Shown: positions 7,964-21,383 of the stretch, piece after piece | Position numbering within the stretch: position 1 is the first letter of the stretch | Layout of the letters: every line of letters starts with the position of its first letter | Assembly (NCBI GenBank): GCA_009839325.1 | Contig: VXPW01000021.1 | Span: 1 to 64,000, forward strand | DNA length: 64,000 nt | DNA from: Rhodospirillales bacterium | GTDB lineage: Bacteria; Pseudomonadota; Alphaproteobacteria; TMED109 | Direction of reading: 5' to 3' | Position numbers and translations under genes: made by a program | The notes under the pieces: generated by a model | The model's input: only the letters and a program-made list of their open reading frames with translations | What the model was told of the DNA's origin: nothing | The model's database searches: none

Positions 7964-8463
7964 GCGCGCCGACTATGGCCAATCCGCTCGCCGACGGTCT
8001 TTCGGACCGGGGATTCGTCGTGACCCAGCTGGACCGCCTCGTCAACTGGGCGCGCACCGGTTCGCTGTGGCCGATGTCGTTTGGCCTCGCCTGCTGCGCC
8101 GTTGAAATGATGCACGCGGGCGCCAGCCGCTACGACCTCGATCGGTTCGGCGTGGTATTCCGGCCGAGCCCGCGCCAGTCGGACGTGATGATCGTGGCCG
8201 GCACACTTACCAACAAGATGGCGCCCGCGCTCCGCAAGGTCTACGACCAGATGGCGGAACCCCGCTGGGTGATTTCCATGGGGAGCTGCGCCAATGGCGG
8301 GGGCTACTACCACTACTCGTATTCGGTCGTCCGCGGCTGCGATCGGATCGTGCCGGTGGACGTATACGTACCTGGCTGCCCGCCGACGGCAGAGGCCCTG
8401 CTGTACGGCATTCTCCAGCTGCAGAAGAAGATCCGGCGCACCGGGAGGGTCAAGGGGGCGTGA
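7954..8463 (+). CDS. nuoB: NADH-quinone oxidoreductase subunit B
   Basis: NuoB carries cluster N2, the last iron-sulfur centre before quinone. Cysteines C47, C48 ([10 protein letters not shown]), C112 (GSCANGGG) and C142 (VPGCPP) form the N2 site. ATG 7954 follows AGGGAG at 7 nt and overlaps the end of nuoA. A downstream ATG at 7975 and an upstream one at 7933 are alternatives. 169 residues is normal. Confidence 0.95.
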   Translation: MGVGAPTMANPLADGLSDRGFVVTQLDRLVNWARTGSLWPMSFGLACCAVEMMHAGASRYDLDRFGVVFRPSPRQSDVMIVAGTLTNKMAPALRKVYDQMAEPRWVISMGSCANGGGYYHYSYSVVRGCDRIVPVDVYVPGCPPTAEALLYGILQLQKKIRRTGRVKGA

Positions 8464-8518
8464 ACGCGGTCGGGGCGGCGCGTAGGACGCTAGGCCTGAA
8501 CCCTTGTCGGGAGCCGGT

Positions 8519-9139
8519 ATGAGCGAGTTCTCCGAGGGCGGCGACCCCGGGGGCGCGCACGCGGCCCTGCTGTCCGCCCTCCAGCGGGACTTTCCCGCGG
8601 CGCAGGGCCAGTCCCGGTTCGGCGACGACGAACTTCAGGTGGCCGCGCCGGACATCGCGCAGGTGCTGACCTATCTGCGGGACGAGCCGGGCCTCCGGTT
8701 TGCCCAGCTGGTGGATCTCTGCGCGGTGGATTATCCCGAACGGCCAAGCCGCTTCGAGGTGGTGTACCACCTGCTCAGCGTGGCGCATAACCGGCGGGTC
8801 CGGGTGAAGGTGGCCGTGCCCGAGGACACTCCCGTCCCGTCGGTGGTGGAAGTGTTCCCGGCCGCCGGGTGGTACGAGCGCGAAGTCTGGGACCTGTTCG
8901 GCATTGCCTTCGAAGGCCACCCCGATCTGCGGCGAATCCTGACGGACTACGGCTTTCAGGGTCATCCGTTGCGGCGCGACTTTCCCCTGTCGGGCAAGGT
9001 CGAGGTGCGGTACGACGACGGACTGAAGCGCGTCGTATACGAGCCGGTCCATTTGCCCCAGGCGTTTCGGGAGTTCGACTTCGAGAGCCCCTGGGAGGGG
9101 GCGCCGCCCGCCGCTCCGGAGGATCCGGAGCATGAATGA
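8519..9139 (+). CDS. nuoC: NADH-quinone oxidoreductase subunit C
   Basis: NuoC is the 30-kDa peripheral-arm subunit that packs against NuoD. The signature [20 protein letters not shown] and the later [10 protein letters not shown] are clear. ATG 8519 follows CGGGAG; a TTG at 8504 is less likely. 206 residues. A 55-nt gap follows nuoB, one of the few real gaps in the operon, and the stop overlaps nuoD by 8 nt. Confidence 0.95.
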   Translation: MSEFSEGGDPGGAHAALLSALQRDFPAAQGQSRFGDDELQVAAPDIAQVLTYLRDEPGLRFAQLVDLCAVDYPERPSRFEVVYHLLSVAHNRRVRVKVAVPEDTPVPSVVEVFPAAGWYEREVWDLFGIAFEGHPDLRRILTDYGFQGHPLRRDFPLSGKVEVRYDDGLKRVVYEPVHLPQAFREFDFESPWEGAPPAAPEDPEHE

Positions 9140-10310
9140 CGTCCAGATCCAGAACCTGACGCTGAACTTCGGGCCCCAGCATCCGGCGGCCCACGGGGTG
9201 CTGCGCCTGGTGCTCGAGATGGACGGGGAGGTCGTGGAGCGGGCCGACCCCCACATCGGGCTGCTCCATCGCGGCACCGAGAAACTGATCGAGCACAAGA
9301 CCTACGTGCAGGCGATTCCCTATTTCGACCGGCTCGACTACGTGTCGCCCATGGCGCAGGAGCATGCCTTCGTGCTCGCCGCGGAACGCCTGCTGGAACT
9401 CGATATTCCGCCGCGCGCGCAGTACCTGCGCGTCCTGTTCGACGAGATCACGCGGGTCCTCAACCACGCGCTGCAGATCGGGGCGCAGGCGCTCGACCTC
9501 GGGGCCACCACGCCGTTCCTGTGGCTGTTCGAGGAGCGCGAGAAGCTGATGGGGTTCTACGAGGCGGCGTCGGGCGCCCGGCTGCATGCCGCCTACTACC
9601 GGGTGGGCGGGGTCCACCGGGACCTGCCGCCCGGCCTCACCGACGAGATCCTGGCATGGGCCGACGGCTTCGAGACGATCCTCGCGGACGTCGAGGAGCT
9701 GCTGAGCGAGAACCGGATCTTCCGCCAGCGCACGGTCGATATCGGCGTGGTCACGGCCAAGGACGCATTGGCGTGGGGCTTTACCGGACCGATGATCCGG
9801 GGATCCGGAATTCCCTGGGACCTGCGGCGCGCCCAGCCCTACGAGGTCTACGCGGACCTCGACTTCAAGGTGCCCGTGGGCACGAACGGTGACTGCTTCG
9901 ACCGCTACCTCCTGCGGCTGGAAGAGATGCGCCAGAGTGTCGGCCTGATCCGCCAGTGCGTCGCCCGCCTGCCGGCCGGGCCGGTGCTGGCCGGCAACCC
10001 CCGGATCCGCCCGCCCGCCCGCGGCGACATGAAGCATTCGATGGAGGCGTTGATCGCGCACTTCAAGTTGTTCACGGAAGGCGTGCGCGTGCCCGAGGGC
10101 GAGGTGTACGCGGCGGTCGAGGCGCCCAAAGGGGAGTTTGGTGTCTACCTCGTGGCCGACGGCGGAAGCCGGCCGTACCGGTGCCATATCCGGGCTCCGG
10201 GCTTCGCGCACCTGCAAGGCCTCGACGCCATGGTCCGCGGGCACCAGCTGGCCGACGTGGTGGCCTGCATCGCGTCGCTGGACATCGTCTTCGGGGAGGT
10301 CGACCGATGA
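9132..10310 (+). CDS. nuoD: NADH-quinone oxidoreductase subunit D
   Basis: NuoD is the 49-kDa subunit that lines the quinone-binding pocket and descends from hydrogenase large subunits. The N-terminus contains [15 protein letters not shown]. Later motifs are [14 protein letters not shown] and [12 protein letters not shown]. The 392-residue length and the end (DIVFGEVDR) are standard. It overlaps nuoC by 8 nt and nuoE by 4 nt (ATGA), which implies coupled translation. Confidence 0.97.
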   Translation: MNDVQIQNLTLNFGPQHPAAHGVLRLVLEMDGEVVERADPHIGLLHRGTEKLIEHKTYVQAIPYFDRLDYVSPMAQEHAFVLAAERLLELDIPPRAQYLRVLFDEITRVLNHALQIGAQALDLGATTPFLWLFEEREKLMGFYEAASGARLHAAYYRVGGVHRDLPPGLTDEILAWADGFETILADVEELLSENRIFRQRTVDIGVVTAKDALAWGFTGPMIRGSGIPWDLRRAQPYEVYADLDFKVPVGTNGDCFDRYLLRLEEMRQSVGLIRQCVARLPAGPVLAGNPRIRPPARGDMKHSMEALIAHFKLFTEGVRVPEGEVYAAVEAPKGEFGVYLVADGGSRPYRCHIRAPGFAHLQGLDAMVRGHQLADVVACIASLDIVFGEVDR

Positions 10311-10813
10311 CCGAGGGCGCCGAGCTCTTTCCCGGCCCGGACCGGGACGAGGCCGAGCGGATTCTCGGGCGGTACCCGCCAGAGCACCGCCAGAGCGCTG
10401 TGCTGCCGCTCCTGGACCTCGCCCAGCGGCGGCACGGCGGCTGGTTGCCGGCTGCCGTCGTCGACGCGGTGGGCGACTATCTCGGCATGCCGTCAATGCG
10501 GGTGCGGGAACTGGTCACGTTCTACTCGATGTTCCACGACCGGCCCGTCGGCCGGTACCTGGTGCAGGTATGCCGCACGACCCCGTGCTGGCTCCGGGGC
10601 AGCGACGAGGTGCTCGCCGCCGCCCGGCAGGAGCTCGGCATTGCGCCCGGCGAGACCACGCCGGACGGCGACTTCACCCTGATCGAGGTGGAGTGTCTCG
10701 GTGCCTGCGCGGACGCGCCGGTCGTCCAGATCAACGACGATTTCCACGAACGCCTGGACGGCGGGCAGATACGCGCCTGGATCCACGCCCATCGTGGTCC
10801 GAAGGAAGGCTGA
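10307..10813 (+). CDS. nuoE: NADH-quinone oxidoreductase subunit E
   Basis: NuoE holds the [2Fe-2S] cluster N1a and belongs to the thioredoxin-like ferredoxin family. Ligands are C89, C94, C130 and C134 in the pattern CxxxxC...CxxxC. The start ATG 10307 overlaps the nuoD stop and follows GGGGAGG. The 168-residue length is normal for proteobacterial NuoE, without the long C-terminal extension seen in some alphaproteobacteria. Confidence 0.95.
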   Translation: MTEGAELFPGPDRDEAERILGRYPPEHRQSAVLPLLDLAQRRHGGWLPAAVVDAVGDYLGMPSMRVRELVTFYSMFHDRPVGRYLVQVCRTTPCWLRGSDEVLAAARQELGIAPGETTPDGDFTLIEVECLGACADAPVVQINDDFHERLDGGQIRAWIHAHRGPKEG

Positions 10814-10817
10814 ACCC

Positions 10818-12098
10818 GTGCGCGACGCCGACCGGGTCTTCTCGAATCTCGACGGGACCGCGGCCGCGGGCCTGGCCGCCGCCCGGCAGCGCGGTGACTG
10901 GGACGACACCCGGGCGCTGGTCCGCCGTGGCCGCGAGGCCATCCAGGGCACGATCCGAGATTCCGGGCTCCGGGGCCGGGGCGGCGCGGGCTTTTCCACC
11001 GGCCTCAAGTGGTCGTTCATGCCGAAGGAACCTGCCCCCGGACGGCCCCACTACCTGATCGTGAACGCCGACGAAAGCGAGCCCGGGACCTGCAAGGACC
11101 GCGAGATCCTGCGACACGAACCGCACAAGCTGATCGAGGGGACCTTGCTTGCCGGGGTCGGCATCAGCGCGCACACCGCCTACATCTACGTCCGGGGTGA
11201 ATTCGAGGCGGAGCGGCGCTGCCTCGAGGCGGCGATCGCGGAATGCTACGCGGCCGGCCTGCTCGGGCGGGATGCCTGCGGGTCGGGTCACGACTTCGAC
11301 ATCCACGTCCACCGGGGGGCGGGCGCCTACATCTGCGGCGAGGAAACCGGGCTGATCGAGAGCCTGGAAGGCAAGAAGGGGTTTCCGCGGCTCAAGCCGC
11401 CATTCCCGGCAAGTGCCGGCCTCTGGGGCTATCCCACGACCGTGAACAACGTCGAGACGATCGCCGCGGTGCCGGCGATTCTCCGGCGCGGGGCTCCCTG
11501 GTTCGGCGGCATCGGCCGCCCGCAGAACACCGGAACCAAGCTGTTCTGCCTGTCCGGGCACGTGGAGCGCCCGTGCACGGTGGAAGCGGAGATGGGCATC
11601 CCGCTCCGCGAGTTGATCGAGCAGTACGGCGGCGGCGTCCGCGGCGGCTGGGACAACCTGTTGGCGGTGATTCCCGGCGGTTCCAGCACCAAGGTGCTGC
11701 CGGCGACCGCGTGCGACAACCTGCAGATGGACTTCGACGGGTTGCGCGAGGCCGGCAGCGCGCTGGGTACGGCGGGCGTCATCGTGATGGACCGCACCAC
11801 GGACATCGTCGCGGCGATCGCGCGGCTGTCCCACTTCTACTGGCACGAGAGCTGCGGCCAGTGCACCCCGTGCCGGGAGGGGACCGGCTGGGTGTCGCGG
11901 ATCATGGACCGGTTCGTGGCCGGAGAGGCCGCGCCGTCCGATCTCGATACGCTCGAGTCGGTGTGCGCACAGATCGAGGGGCACACCATCTGTGCCCTGG
12001 GCGACGCGGCCGCGTGGCCGGTGCAGGGCCTCCTGACGCACTTCCGCGACGAGCTGGAACAGCGCGTCGCCGGAAGCTACCGCTTCCTTGCCGCCTGA
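10818..12098 (+). CDS. nuoF: NADH-quinone oxidoreductase subunit F
   Basis: NuoF oxidises NADH with FMN and passes electrons to cluster N3. The glycine-rich nucleotide site [13 protein letters not shown] begins near residue 53. The second motif is [19 protein letters not shown]. The [4Fe-4S] N3 ligands are C346, C349, C352 and C392. GTG 10818 is 4 nt after the nuoE stop and follows AAGGAAGG. 426 residues, typical. Confidence 0.96.
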   Translation: MRDADRVFSNLDGTAAAGLAAARQRGDWDDTRALVRRGREAIQGTIRDSGLRGRGGAGFSTGLKWSFMPKEPAPGRPHYLIVNADESEPGTCKDREILRHEPHKLIEGTLLAGVGISAHTAYIYVRGEFEAERRCLEAAIAECYAAGLLGRDACGSGHDFDIHVHRGAGAYICGEETGLIESLEGKKGFPRLKPPFPASAGLWGYPTTVNNVETIAAVPAILRRGAPWFGGIGRPQNTGTKLFCLSGHVERPCTVEAEMGIPLRELIEQYGGGVRGGWDNLLAVIPGGSSTKVLPATACDNLQMDFDGLREAGSALGTAGVIVMDRTTDIVAAIARLSHFYWHESCGQCTPCREGTGWVSRIMDRFVAGEAAPSDLDTLESVCAQIEGHTICALGDAAAWPVQGLLTHFRDELEQRVAGSYRFLAA

Positions 12099-12106
12099 GA
12101 CGCGCG

Positions 12107-14149
12107 ATGCCCAAGCTGAGCATTGACGGAACCGAGGTCGAGGTCGCCGACCGCACCACGGTCCTCCGGGCCTGCGAGCAGGCAGGTGTCGAGATTCCGC
12201 GGTTCTGTTTTCACGAACGCCTGTCGATCGCGGGCAACTGCCGCATGTGCTTGGTGGAGCAGGTCGGCGTGCCCAAACCGGTCGCGAGCTGCGCCATGCC
12301 GGTGACGGAGGGGATGCAGATCCTGACGCAGTCCGAGCGCGTGCAGGCGGCGCGCGAGGGCGTGATGGAGTTCCTGCTGGTGAACCATCCGCTGGACTGT
12401 CCGATCTGCGACCAGGGCGGCGAATGCGACCTGCAGGACCAGGCCCTCTACTACGGGCGGGTCCGGAGCCGCTTCCGGGAAGCCAAGCGGGCGGTTTCGG
12501 ACAAGGACTTCGGCCCGCTCGTCAAGACTGTCATGACCCGGTGCATCCATTGCACGCGGTGCGTCCGGTTCATGGACGAAGTGGCCGGTGTCCCGGAACT
12601 CGGCACGATGGGCCGCGGCGAAGACATGGAGATCGTGGCTGCGCTCGAGGGATGCCTGCACAGCGAGCTGGCCGGCAATGTCGTGGACCTGTGTCCGGTC
12701 GGCGCGCTGACCTCGAAGCCGTACGCCTTCGCGGCCCGGCCCTGGGAGCTGTCCCATACCGAGAGCGTCGACGTCCTGGACGGCACCGGGTCAGCGATCC
12801 GGATCGATGCGCGGGACGGCCGGGTGCTCCGCGTGCTGCCGCGGGTCAACGAGGACGTCAACGAGGAATGGATCGGCGACCGGTCGCGCCATGCCGTCGA
12901 CGGACTGGCCGTGCGGCGGCTGGATCAGCCGTGGTTGCGGCGGAACGGTGCATTCGAGCCGGTCACCTGGGACGTCGCCCTTGCGACGGTGGCGACGGCG
13001 CTGCAGGACGCGGCCCCCGAACGGACCGCGGCGTTGGGCGGCGACCTGGTCGGACTCGAGGGCATGGCGGCGCTGGCCGACCTGATGCGCGCGCGCGGTG
13101 TCGCCAGCGTCGACTGCCGCCAGGACGGGGGCGCGTTCGGGTCTGGTGAGCCGGCCTCGTGGCGCTTCAACGCGACCATCGCCGGGATCGACCAGGCGGA
13201 CGCGATCCTGCTGGTCGGGACCAATCCCCGCCGCGAAGCCCCCGTGATCAACGCCCGGATCCGCAAGCGCTGGCGCGCGACCGGCATCCCGATCGCCCGG
13301 ATCGGCCCGGCGACCGACCTGACCTACCCGGTGACCGAACTGGGCGACGGTCCGGACGCCCTGGCGGAGCTCGCGCGGGGAGCGCACCCCTTCGTACCGG
13401 TGTTGGGGCAGGCCCGGCATCCCCTGATCATCGTGGGATCGGGCGCCCTGGCGCGCGAAGACGGGGCCGTGATCCTCGGCCTGGCCCGGCAGGTGGCGGA
13501 AGCCGCGGATGCGGCCGGCACCGACTGGAACGGTTTTTCGGTGCTCCAGCGGTGCGCCGCGCGCGCGGGCGGCCTGGAGCTCGGCGTGGTGCCTGCCGAG
13601 GGTGGGCTCGATTCCCGGGGCATGGTGGCCGCGGCAAACGGGGGCGGCCTCGATTTCCTGTACCTCCTGGGCGCCGACGAAATTGATCCGGACGCGTTTC
13701 GGGACACTTTCACCGTCTATCAGGGACATCACGCCGACCGGGGCGCGCGCCATGCGGACGTGCTGCTTCCGGCGGCGGCGTACACGGAGCAGGAAGCCAC
13801 CTACGTCAATACCGAGGGCCGGCCGCAACGGGCCCGGCCGGCGCACCCGCCTCCGGGTGACGCCCGGCCGGACTGGAAGATTCCCGTGGCCTTGGCGGCG
13901 CGGATGGGCACCCCGCTGCCCTACGATTCGCTGGCGGGGCTCCAGCGCCGGATCGAAGCCGCGCACCCGCATCTGGCGGGGGTCGGCCAGCTGCCGCCAC
14001 CGGCGCCGCTGACGTCCTTCGGGGATGCGGCGGGCGAACTGAACGGAGCGCCGTTCGCCGAGGTGGTTCCCGACTACTACCGCACCTGCCCGATCAGCCG
14101 GGCCTCGGCCACCATGGCCGCCTGCGCGCGGGCCGTCGCCGATGCTTGA
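12107..14149 (+). CDS. nuoG: NADH-quinone oxidoreductase subunit G
   Basis: NuoG is the large iron-sulfur subunit, related to molybdopterin oxidoreductases but used here for structure and electron transfer. The N-terminal 200 residues carry C34/C45/C48/C62 (N1b), H94/C98/C101/C107 (N5) and C146/C149/C152/C196 (N4). The rest is the inactive molybdopterin-type domain. ATG 12107 starts at the family position. At 680 residues it is of the shorter, alphaproteobacterial/mitochondrial size, and I see no extra N7 cysteine set. It overlaps nuoH by 8 nt. Confidence 0.95.
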   Translation: MPKLSIDGTEVEVADRTTVLRACEQAGVEIPRFCFHERLSIAGNCRMCLVEQVGVPKPVASCAMPVTEGMQILTQSERVQAAREGVMEFLLVNHPLDCPICDQGGECDLQDQALYYGRVRSRFREAKRAVSDKDFGPLVKTVMTRCIHCTRCVRFMDEVAGVPELGTMGRGEDMEIVAALEGCLHSELAGNVVDLCPVGALTSKPYAFAARPWELSHTESVDVLDGTGSAIRIDARDGRVLRVLPRVNEDVNEEWIGDRSRHAVDGLAVRRLDQPWLRRNGAFEPVTWDVALATVATALQDAAPERTAALGGDLVGLEGMAALADLMRARGVASVDCRQDGGAFGSGEPASWRFNATIAGIDQADAILLVGTNPRREAPVINARIRKRWRATGIPIARIGPATDLTYPVTELGDGPDALAELARGAHPFVPVLGQARHPLIIVGSGALAREDGAVILGLARQVAEAADAAGTDWNGFSVLQRCAARAGGLELGVVPAEGGLDSRGMVAAANGGGLDFLYLLGADEIDPDAFRDTFTVYQGHHADRGARHADVLLPAAAYTEQEATYVNTEGRPQRARPAHPPPGDARPDWKIPVALAARMGTPLPYDSLAGLQRRIEAAHPHLAGVGQLPPPAPLTSFGDAAGELNGAPFAEVVPDYYRTCPISRASATMAACARAVADA

Positions 14150-15143
14150 TGCCGTCCTGACCATCCTGCAGGTGACGCTCGGCATCCTGCTGGTCGTGGT
14201 GCCGCTGCTCGTGTGCGTCGCCTACCTGACCCTTGCGGAGCGCAAGGTCATCGCCGCTGCCCACCGGCGCCGCGGACCGAATGTCGTAGGTCCGTTCGGC
14301 CTGCTGCAGCCGTTCGCCGACGGTCTAAAGCTGCTGGCCAAGGAGATCGTCATCCCGTCCCGCGCCAACCGGGTGGTGTTCGTGCTGGCCCCGGTCGTGA
14401 CGTTCACGCTCAGCCTCGCCGCCTGGGCGGTGATCCCGGTGAGCGAACAGCTGGTGCTGGCCAACATCAATGTCGGGGTGCTCTACCTGTTCGCGATCTC
14501 GTCGCTCGCGATCTACGGCATCATCATGGCCGGCTGGGCCAGCAACTCGAAGTACCCGTTTCTAGGCGCCCTCCGGTCGGCGGCCCAGATGGTCTCCTAC
14601 GAGGTGTCCATCGGCTTCGTGATCGTGACCGTCGTGCTGTGCGCGGGGTCGCTCAACCTGACGGAGATCGTGCGGGCACAGGAGCGCATCTGGTACGTGG
14701 TGCCCTTGCTTCCCATGGCCGTGGTGTTCTTCATTTCCGCATTGGCCGAGACCAACCGGGCGCCCTTCGATCTGCCCGAGGACGAGGCGGCGCTGGTGGC
14801 GGGGTACGCCACCGAATATTCGTCCATGCTGTTCGTCATGTTCTTCCTGGGCGAATACGCGTCCATGATCCTCATGAGCGCGATGGGGACGATCCTGTTC
14901 CTTGGGGGATGGCTGCCGGTACCCGGAACGGAGGTGCTGCCGGTCCCGGGCATCGTCTGGTTTGCCCTCAAGACCGCGTTCCTGCTGTTCGTGTTCCTGT
15001 GGGTGCGCGCCACCTTGCCCAGGTACCGTTACGACCAGCTGATGCGGATCGGCTGGAAGGTCTTCCTGCCGCTGACGCTGGCCTGGGTGGTGTTGACGTC
15101 CGCCGTGCTGGTGGCGTTCGACTGGCTGCCGGAGAGGGTGTGA
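14142..15143 (+). CDS. nuoH: NADH-quinone oxidoreductase subunit H
   Basis: NuoH is the membrane subunit that forms the entry of the quinone channel. Eight or so membrane helices are evident in 333 residues. Conserved loops are [33 protein letters not shown] and [20 protein letters not shown], with the acidic residues needed for proton coupling. Starts inside nuoG and ends 4 nt before nuoI. Confidence 0.97.
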   Translation: MLDAVLTILQVTLGILLVVVPLLVCVAYLTLAERKVIAAAHRRRGPNVVGPFGLLQPFADGLKLLAKEIVIPSRANRVVFVLAPVVTFTLSLAAWAVIPVSEQLVLANINVGVLYLFAISSLAIYGIIMAGWASNSKYPFLGALRSAAQMVSYEVSIGFVIVTVVLCAGSLNLTEIVRAQERIWYVVPLLPMAVVFFISALAETNRAPFDLPEDEAALVAGYATEYSSMLFVMFFLGEYASMILMSAMGTILFLGGWLPVPGTEVLPVPGIVWFALKTAFLLFVFLWVRATLPRYRYDQLMRIGWKVFLPLTLAWVVLTSAVLVAFDWLPERV

Positions 15144-15147
15144 TCCG

Positions 15148-15654
15148 ATGACGGAACGCAACGTCCTGATCCGGATCCTGCACGCGCTCCGGATGGCCTC
15201 GCTGGTCGAGCTCTTCGCCGGCCTGGCGCGCACGTTCCGCCGGATGCTGAGCCCGCCGGTGACCCTCGCCTATCCGAACGAAAAGGGCCGGCTGAGCCAT
15301 CGTTTCCGCGGCGAGCATGCCCTGCGGCGCTATCCCAACGGCGAGGAGCGCTGCATCGCCTGCAAGCTCTGCGAGGCCGTGTGCCCGGCCCTTGCGATCA
15401 CCATCGAGGCGGAACCCAGGGCTGACGGCAGCCGGCGCACCACCCGGTACGACATCGACATGACCAAGTGCATCTACTGCGGGCTGTGCGAGGAGGCCTG
15501 CCCGGTCGACGCGATCGTGCAGGGCCCCAACTTCGAGTTTTCAACGGAGACACGCGAGGAGCTTCTCTACACCAAGGAGCGCCTTCTCGAGAACGGCGAT
15601 CGCTGGGAACACGCGATTGCGGAGCGCCTTGCCGCCGACGCGACGGCGCGCTGA
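15148..15654 (+). CDS. nuoI: NADH-quinone oxidoreductase subunit I
   Basis: NuoI is an 8-iron ferredoxin-like subunit carrying N6a and N6b. Two CxxCxxCxxxCP sets are visible, C69/C72/C75/C79 ([12 protein letters not shown]) and C108/C111/C114/C118 ([12 protein letters not shown]). The amphipathic N-terminus docks it to the membrane arm. 168 residues, 6-nt gap to nuoJ. Confidence 0.97.
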   Translation: MTERNVLIRILHALRMASLVELFAGLARTFRRMLSPPVTLAYPNEKGRLSHRFRGEHALRRYPNGEERCIACKLCEAVCPALAITIEAEPRADGSRRTTRYDIDMTKCIYCGLCEEACPVDAIVQGPNFEFSTETREELLYTKERLLENGDRWEHAIAERLAADATAR

Positions 15655-15660
15655 CCGGCA

Positions 15661-16263
15661 ATGACCGCTCCTGATCTGTTCTTCTGGCTGTGCGCGGCCG
15701 TGCTCATGATGTCGTCCGTCTTCGTCGTGTCGGCGCGCAGCCTCGTGCACGCGGTGTTCTTCCTGATTCTGGCGTTCCTGAACGCGGCCGGGCTGTTCAT
15801 TCTCCTCGGTGCCGAGTTCCTCGGCATGATGATGCTGATCGTCTACGTGGGTGCCGTCGCCGTGCTGTTCCTGTTCGTCGTCATGACGCTGGACACCGGG
15901 CAGCCCGGCGGGACGCTCCGGGCCCGGCTGCCCGCCGCCCTGGCGGCCGGTGCCATCCTGCTGCTGGAACTCGCGTTCGTGGCCTTCGCGGGCGGCCCCG
16001 CCGAGACGCCGGAGCCGCTGCCCGGCGGCGTTTCCAACACGCGGGCGCTGGGCCGCCTGATCTACACGGACTATGCGGCGCTGTTCGAGCTGGCGGGAGC
16101 CATCCTCCTCGTCGCCATGATCGGCGCGATCGTGCTCGCGCACCGCTACCGTCCCGGCGTGCGCCGGCAGGACCCGGTGCGCCAGTTCGTCCGCCACCAG
16201 GGCGAATCGATCCGCCTGGAGGATCCGGCAGTGGGTGCCGGGGTGTCGGAGCAGGGTCGATGA
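15661..16263 (+). CDS. nuoJ: NADH-quinone oxidoreductase subunit J
   Basis: NuoJ is a five-helix membrane subunit of complex I, here 200 residues. The third helix region [20 protein letters not shown] carries the conserved tyrosine and glutamate. The hydrophilic C-terminus ([16 protein letters not shown]) is cytoplasmic. The stop overlaps the nuoK start by 4 nt. Confidence 0.95.
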   Translation: MTAPDLFFWLCAAVLMMSSVFVVSARSLVHAVFFLILAFLNAAGLFILLGAEFLGMMMLIVYVGAVAVLFLFVVMTLDTGQPGGTLRARLPAALAAGAILLLELAFVAFAGGPAETPEPLPGGVSNTRALGRLIYTDYAALFELAGAILLVAMIGAIVLAHRYRPGVRRQDPVRQFVRHQGESIRLEDPAVGAGVSEQGR

Positions 16264-16568
16264 CGGTCACGCTCGCGCATTACCTCATGCTGGGCGGCGC
16301 GATCTTCACGGTCGGGATCGTCGGCATCGTCCTGAATCGCCGAAACGTGATCATGATCCTGATGGCGATCGAGCTGCTGCTGCTGGCGGTGAATCTGAAC
16401 TTCGTGGCCTTTTCTGCCTATCTCGGCGACCCCGCCGGCCAGGTGTTCACGCTGTTCGTGCTGACCGTGGCGGCGGCGGAGGCCGCCGTCGGTCTCGCCA
16501 TCCTCGTGGTGTTTTTCCGGCTCCGTGGGACCATTGCGGTCGAAGACATTCAGGACCTAAAGGGATGA
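16260..16568 (+). CDS. nuoK: NADH-quinone oxidoreductase subunit K
   Basis: NuoK is a three-helix, MrpC-like proton-channel subunit. The 102-residue sequence contains the membrane glutamates in [18 protein letters not shown] and [17 protein letters not shown] 16260 overlaps the nuoJ stop. Size and pattern are canonical. Confidence 0.96.
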   Translation: MTVTLAHYLMLGGAIFTVGIVGIVLNRRNVIMILMAIELLLLAVNLNFVAFSAYLGDPAGQVFTLFVLTVAAAEAAVGLAILVVFFRLRGTIAVEDIQDLKG

Positions 16569-18453
16569 TGGCCGTCGCTGCCGTGTTCCTGCCGCTGGCC
16601 GGCGCGGCGCTGGCTGCCCTGCTGTCCCGGCGGGCGAGCCCGGCCCTGGCCGGAATCACGACCACCTGCCTCACGGCACTGGCACTCGCCGCGTCGCTCG
16701 GCGTCCTGGCCGGGCTGGGGGATGACCCGACCCGCGTGTCGCTGGCCACGTGGATTGCGGTGGACGGACTCCAGCTCGACTGGGCCCTGCGCGCGGATCC
16801 GCTGTCGGCGCTCATGCTGGTGGTGGTGAACGCGATATCGGCGCTGGTGCACCTCTACGCCATCGGCTACATGGCCGAGGATCAGCACCGGCCGCGCTTC
16901 TTCGCCTTCCTGTCGCTGTTCACGTTCTCGATGCTGCTGCTGGTCAGCGCGGACAATTTCCTGCAGCTGTTCTGCGGTTGGGAAGGGGTCGGCCTCTCCT
17001 CGTACCTCCTGATCGGCTTTTGGTACGAGCGGTCCACGGCCAATGCGGCCGCGATCAAGGCGTTCCTGATGAACCGGATCGGCGACGTCGGGCTGGTGCT
17101 CGCGCTGGCGGCGATCGCGCTGACGTTCGAGAGCCTGACGTTCGACGCGGTGTTCGGCGGGGCGGCGGAAGCGGGCACCGCGACGTTGCTGGGGCTGCCC
17201 GCCCTGGAGGTGATCGGCGTGCTGCTGCTGGTCGGCGCGATGGGCAAGTCCGCGCAGATCGGGCTCCACACGTGGCTGGCCGACGCGATGGAGGGGCCGA
17301 CGCCCGTATCCGCCCTGCTGCACGCCGCCACCATGGTCACGGCGGGCGTGTTCCTGGTGGCCCGCTGCGCGCCGCTCTACGAGGGGGCGCCGGTGGCTAC
17401 CGGACTGGTGGCGGTGGTCGGCGCTGCCACGGCCCTGTTCGCCGCGACGATCGCGCTGGCGCAGAACGACATCAAGCGGGTGGTGGCGTGGTCGACGTGC
17501 AGCCAGCTGGGGTACATGTTTCTGGCAGCCGGGGTGGCGGTGCCCGCGGCCGCGCTGTTCCACCTGTTCACGCACGCGTTCTTCAAGGCCTTGCTGTTTC
17601 TCGGCGCCGGCGCCGTGATCCACGCGCTCGCGCATGAGCAGGACCTGCGCCGCATGGGCGGGTTGGCCCGCCGGATGCCCCTCACGTGCGCGGCCATGGT
17701 GGTCGGCAGCCTGGCCCTGTCGGGCCTGCCGCCGTTTGCCGGTTTCTGGTCCAAGGATGTCATTCTCGAGAGTGCGTTTGCCGCCCATGGACCGGTCGCG
17801 CTGGCGGGCTTCTGGATGGGCCTCGCTGCGGCCTTTCTGACGGGTTTGTACAGCTGGCGCCTCGTCTTCCTGGTATTCGCCGGCGAGGCCAGGGCGCCTG
17901 CCCGGGTGCTGGCGGCGGCGCACGAGCCGGGATGGTCGATGCGGTTCCCCGTGCTGGTCCTCGCCGCGGCGGCGTGCGTTGCCGGCTGGTGGGCGCACGA
18001 CCTGGCGGACGCTGGTACCCCGTTCTGGCGGGGTCTGTTCGCCACGGCGCATCACGGGGACGTCCCGTTCTGGGTGCCGGTCGCCCCGGCGGTCGCCGGC
18101 GCCGGCGGGTTGCTGGTGGCGTGGCTGGTGTACGTGGCCCGTCCCGAGCTCGGGACCCGGGCGGCAGCCCGGACCGTGGCCGTGGGAGCCTTCCTGGCCG
18201 CGGGCTGGCGTTTTGACGCGCTCTACGACGGGCTCGTCGTGCGAACGGTTCGGCGTGCGGGGAGCTTCCTCGCCGCAGCGATCGATCAAGGGCTGATCGA
18301 CCGGCGCGGTCCCGAGGGGGTCGGCCGGGCTGCACTGGCCGGCGCGGTCCGCGTGCAGTTCCTGCAGACCGGCCAGCTGCACCACTACGCGCTGGTGGTG
18401 GTGGTCGGGGCCGTGCTGTTCGCGGCGTGGAACCTGCTGGCGGGAGGGCTCCA

Positions 18454-18457
<4 letters not shown>
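16565..18457 (+). CDS. nuoL: NADH-quinone oxidoreductase subunit L
   Basis: NuoL is the distal antiporter-like proton pump with the long lateral helix. It has 630 residues with about sixteen membrane segments. Typical motifs are [19 protein letters not shown] (with the key glutamate), [20 protein letters not shown] and AAGVFLVAR-like segments. The start is ATG 16565 (first of a tandem ATG ATG), overlapping nuoK by 4 nt. The C-terminal lateral-helix part ends with [15 protein letters not shown]. Confidence 0.96.
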
Positions 18458-19940
<1,483 letters not shown>

Positions 19941-19944
<4 letters not shown>

Positions 19945-21374
19945 CGGGGCTGACCCCGGCGCTTCTGGGCGCGCTGCCGGAACTGGTCCTAGCAGTGGGG
20001 GCGACCGTGCTCACCATGGTCGGCCCTTTCGTCGTCGATCAGCGGCGGGCATGGCTGACCCGGGCCGCGCTGCTCACGTTGGTGGTGGCGCTGGCCCTGG
20101 TTCCGACGCCTCCCGACGGTCTCATCTTCGGCGGGCTGTTCGTGGTCGACGGGTTCGGCAAGTTCATGAAGATCCTGGTTCTGGGAGCGACCGCCTGGAC
20201 TCTCCTGATTGCGGAGGAGGGGCGTCAGTCGGCGAGCATGCGGGCCTTCGAGTACCCGGTGCTGGTGCTGTTTTCGGCGCTGGGCATGCTCGCGACCGTG
20301 TCGGCGAACAATCTGATGAGCCTCTACCTGGGCCTCGAGATGATGAGCATCCCGCTCTACGTCCTGACGGCGCTGAAGCGTGAATCCCGTCATGCCGGCG
20401 AGGCCGGGATCAAGTACTTCGTCCTGGGCGCGCTGGCCTCGGCGCTGCTGCTCTACGGCTGCGCGCTGCTGTACGGGTTCACCGGCACGACGGACTTCGA
20501 TGCGCTCGCCGTCGCGTTGCCGGATGCTCCGCCGCTGGGCGCCGCCGCCGGGCTGGTCTTTCTGGTGGCCGGAATCGCCTTCAAGTTGTCGGCGGCGCCG
20601 TTCCACATGTGGACCCCGGACGTCTACGAGGGGGCTCCGACTCCCGTCACGGCGTTCCTGGCCGCCGCCCCCAAGGTCGCCGCCGGGGCGCTGATGCTGC
20701 GGGTGCTGTTCGGGCCGCTGATCGGCTTGGCGGACGTGTGGATGCCCGCGATCGCGGTGCTGGCCGTCCTGTCGATGACGGTGGGCGCGTTCGGCGCGCT
20801 CCGGCAGACGGGCCTTAAGCGGCTGCTGGCTTACGGGACCATCGGTCACTCCGGTTACATCTTCGTCGGGATTGCCGCCGGCACGCCGGAGGGGATCCAC
20901 GGGGCGTGCGTGTATCTCGCGATCTATTTGGTCATGACCATCGGCGCGTTTGCCTGTCTCCTGGCCATGCACCGCAGCCATCAGCCGTTCGAGCAGGTGG
21001 AGCACCTCGCGGGAATCGGACGCCGCCGTCCCATGTTCGCCCTGGCGTTCTCGGCACTGCTGCTGTCGATGGCCGGTCTCCCGCCGCTCGCCGGGTTCCT
21101 GGCCAAGCTCTACGTGTTCCGGGCAGCGGTCGAGGCGGACCTGTTCTGGCTCGCGGTGGTCGGCGTGCTCGCCAGCGTGGTGGCCGCCGCCTATTACTTC
21201 CGCGTGGTCTACGTGATGTACTTCGCGGACGGGGACGAGGATTTCGAGCACATGCCCGGACGGAGGATCACGTGGACGGTGACCGCGACGGCGCTGACCG
21301 CGCTGCTGTTTCTCATCGTCGCCCCCGTCGTGGTGGAGGCGGCAGCCCGGGCTGCGGGCACGCTCGGACTCTGA
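19941..21374 (+). CDS. nuoN: NADH-quinone oxidoreductase subunit N
   Basis: NuoN is the third antiporter-like subunit, 477 residues. Motifs are YLGLEMMSIPLYVLTAL, KYFVLGALASALLLYG, FHMWTPDVYEGAPTPVTAFL and KRLLAYGTIGHSGY. GTG 19941 overlaps the nuoM stop (GTGA). It is followed within 10 nt by birA, so the nuo transcript probably continues into the downstream cluster. Confidence 0.96.
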
Positions 21375-21383
21375 GCGGGAACG

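Noticed and set aside
8775-10496. 573-codon minus-strand open frame under nuoC-nuoE, and similar long frames under nuoL (16550-18385) and nuoN-birA (19989-22298)
   Set aside because: They mirror well-supported genes on the other strand. Long antisense frames are expected at this GC content.
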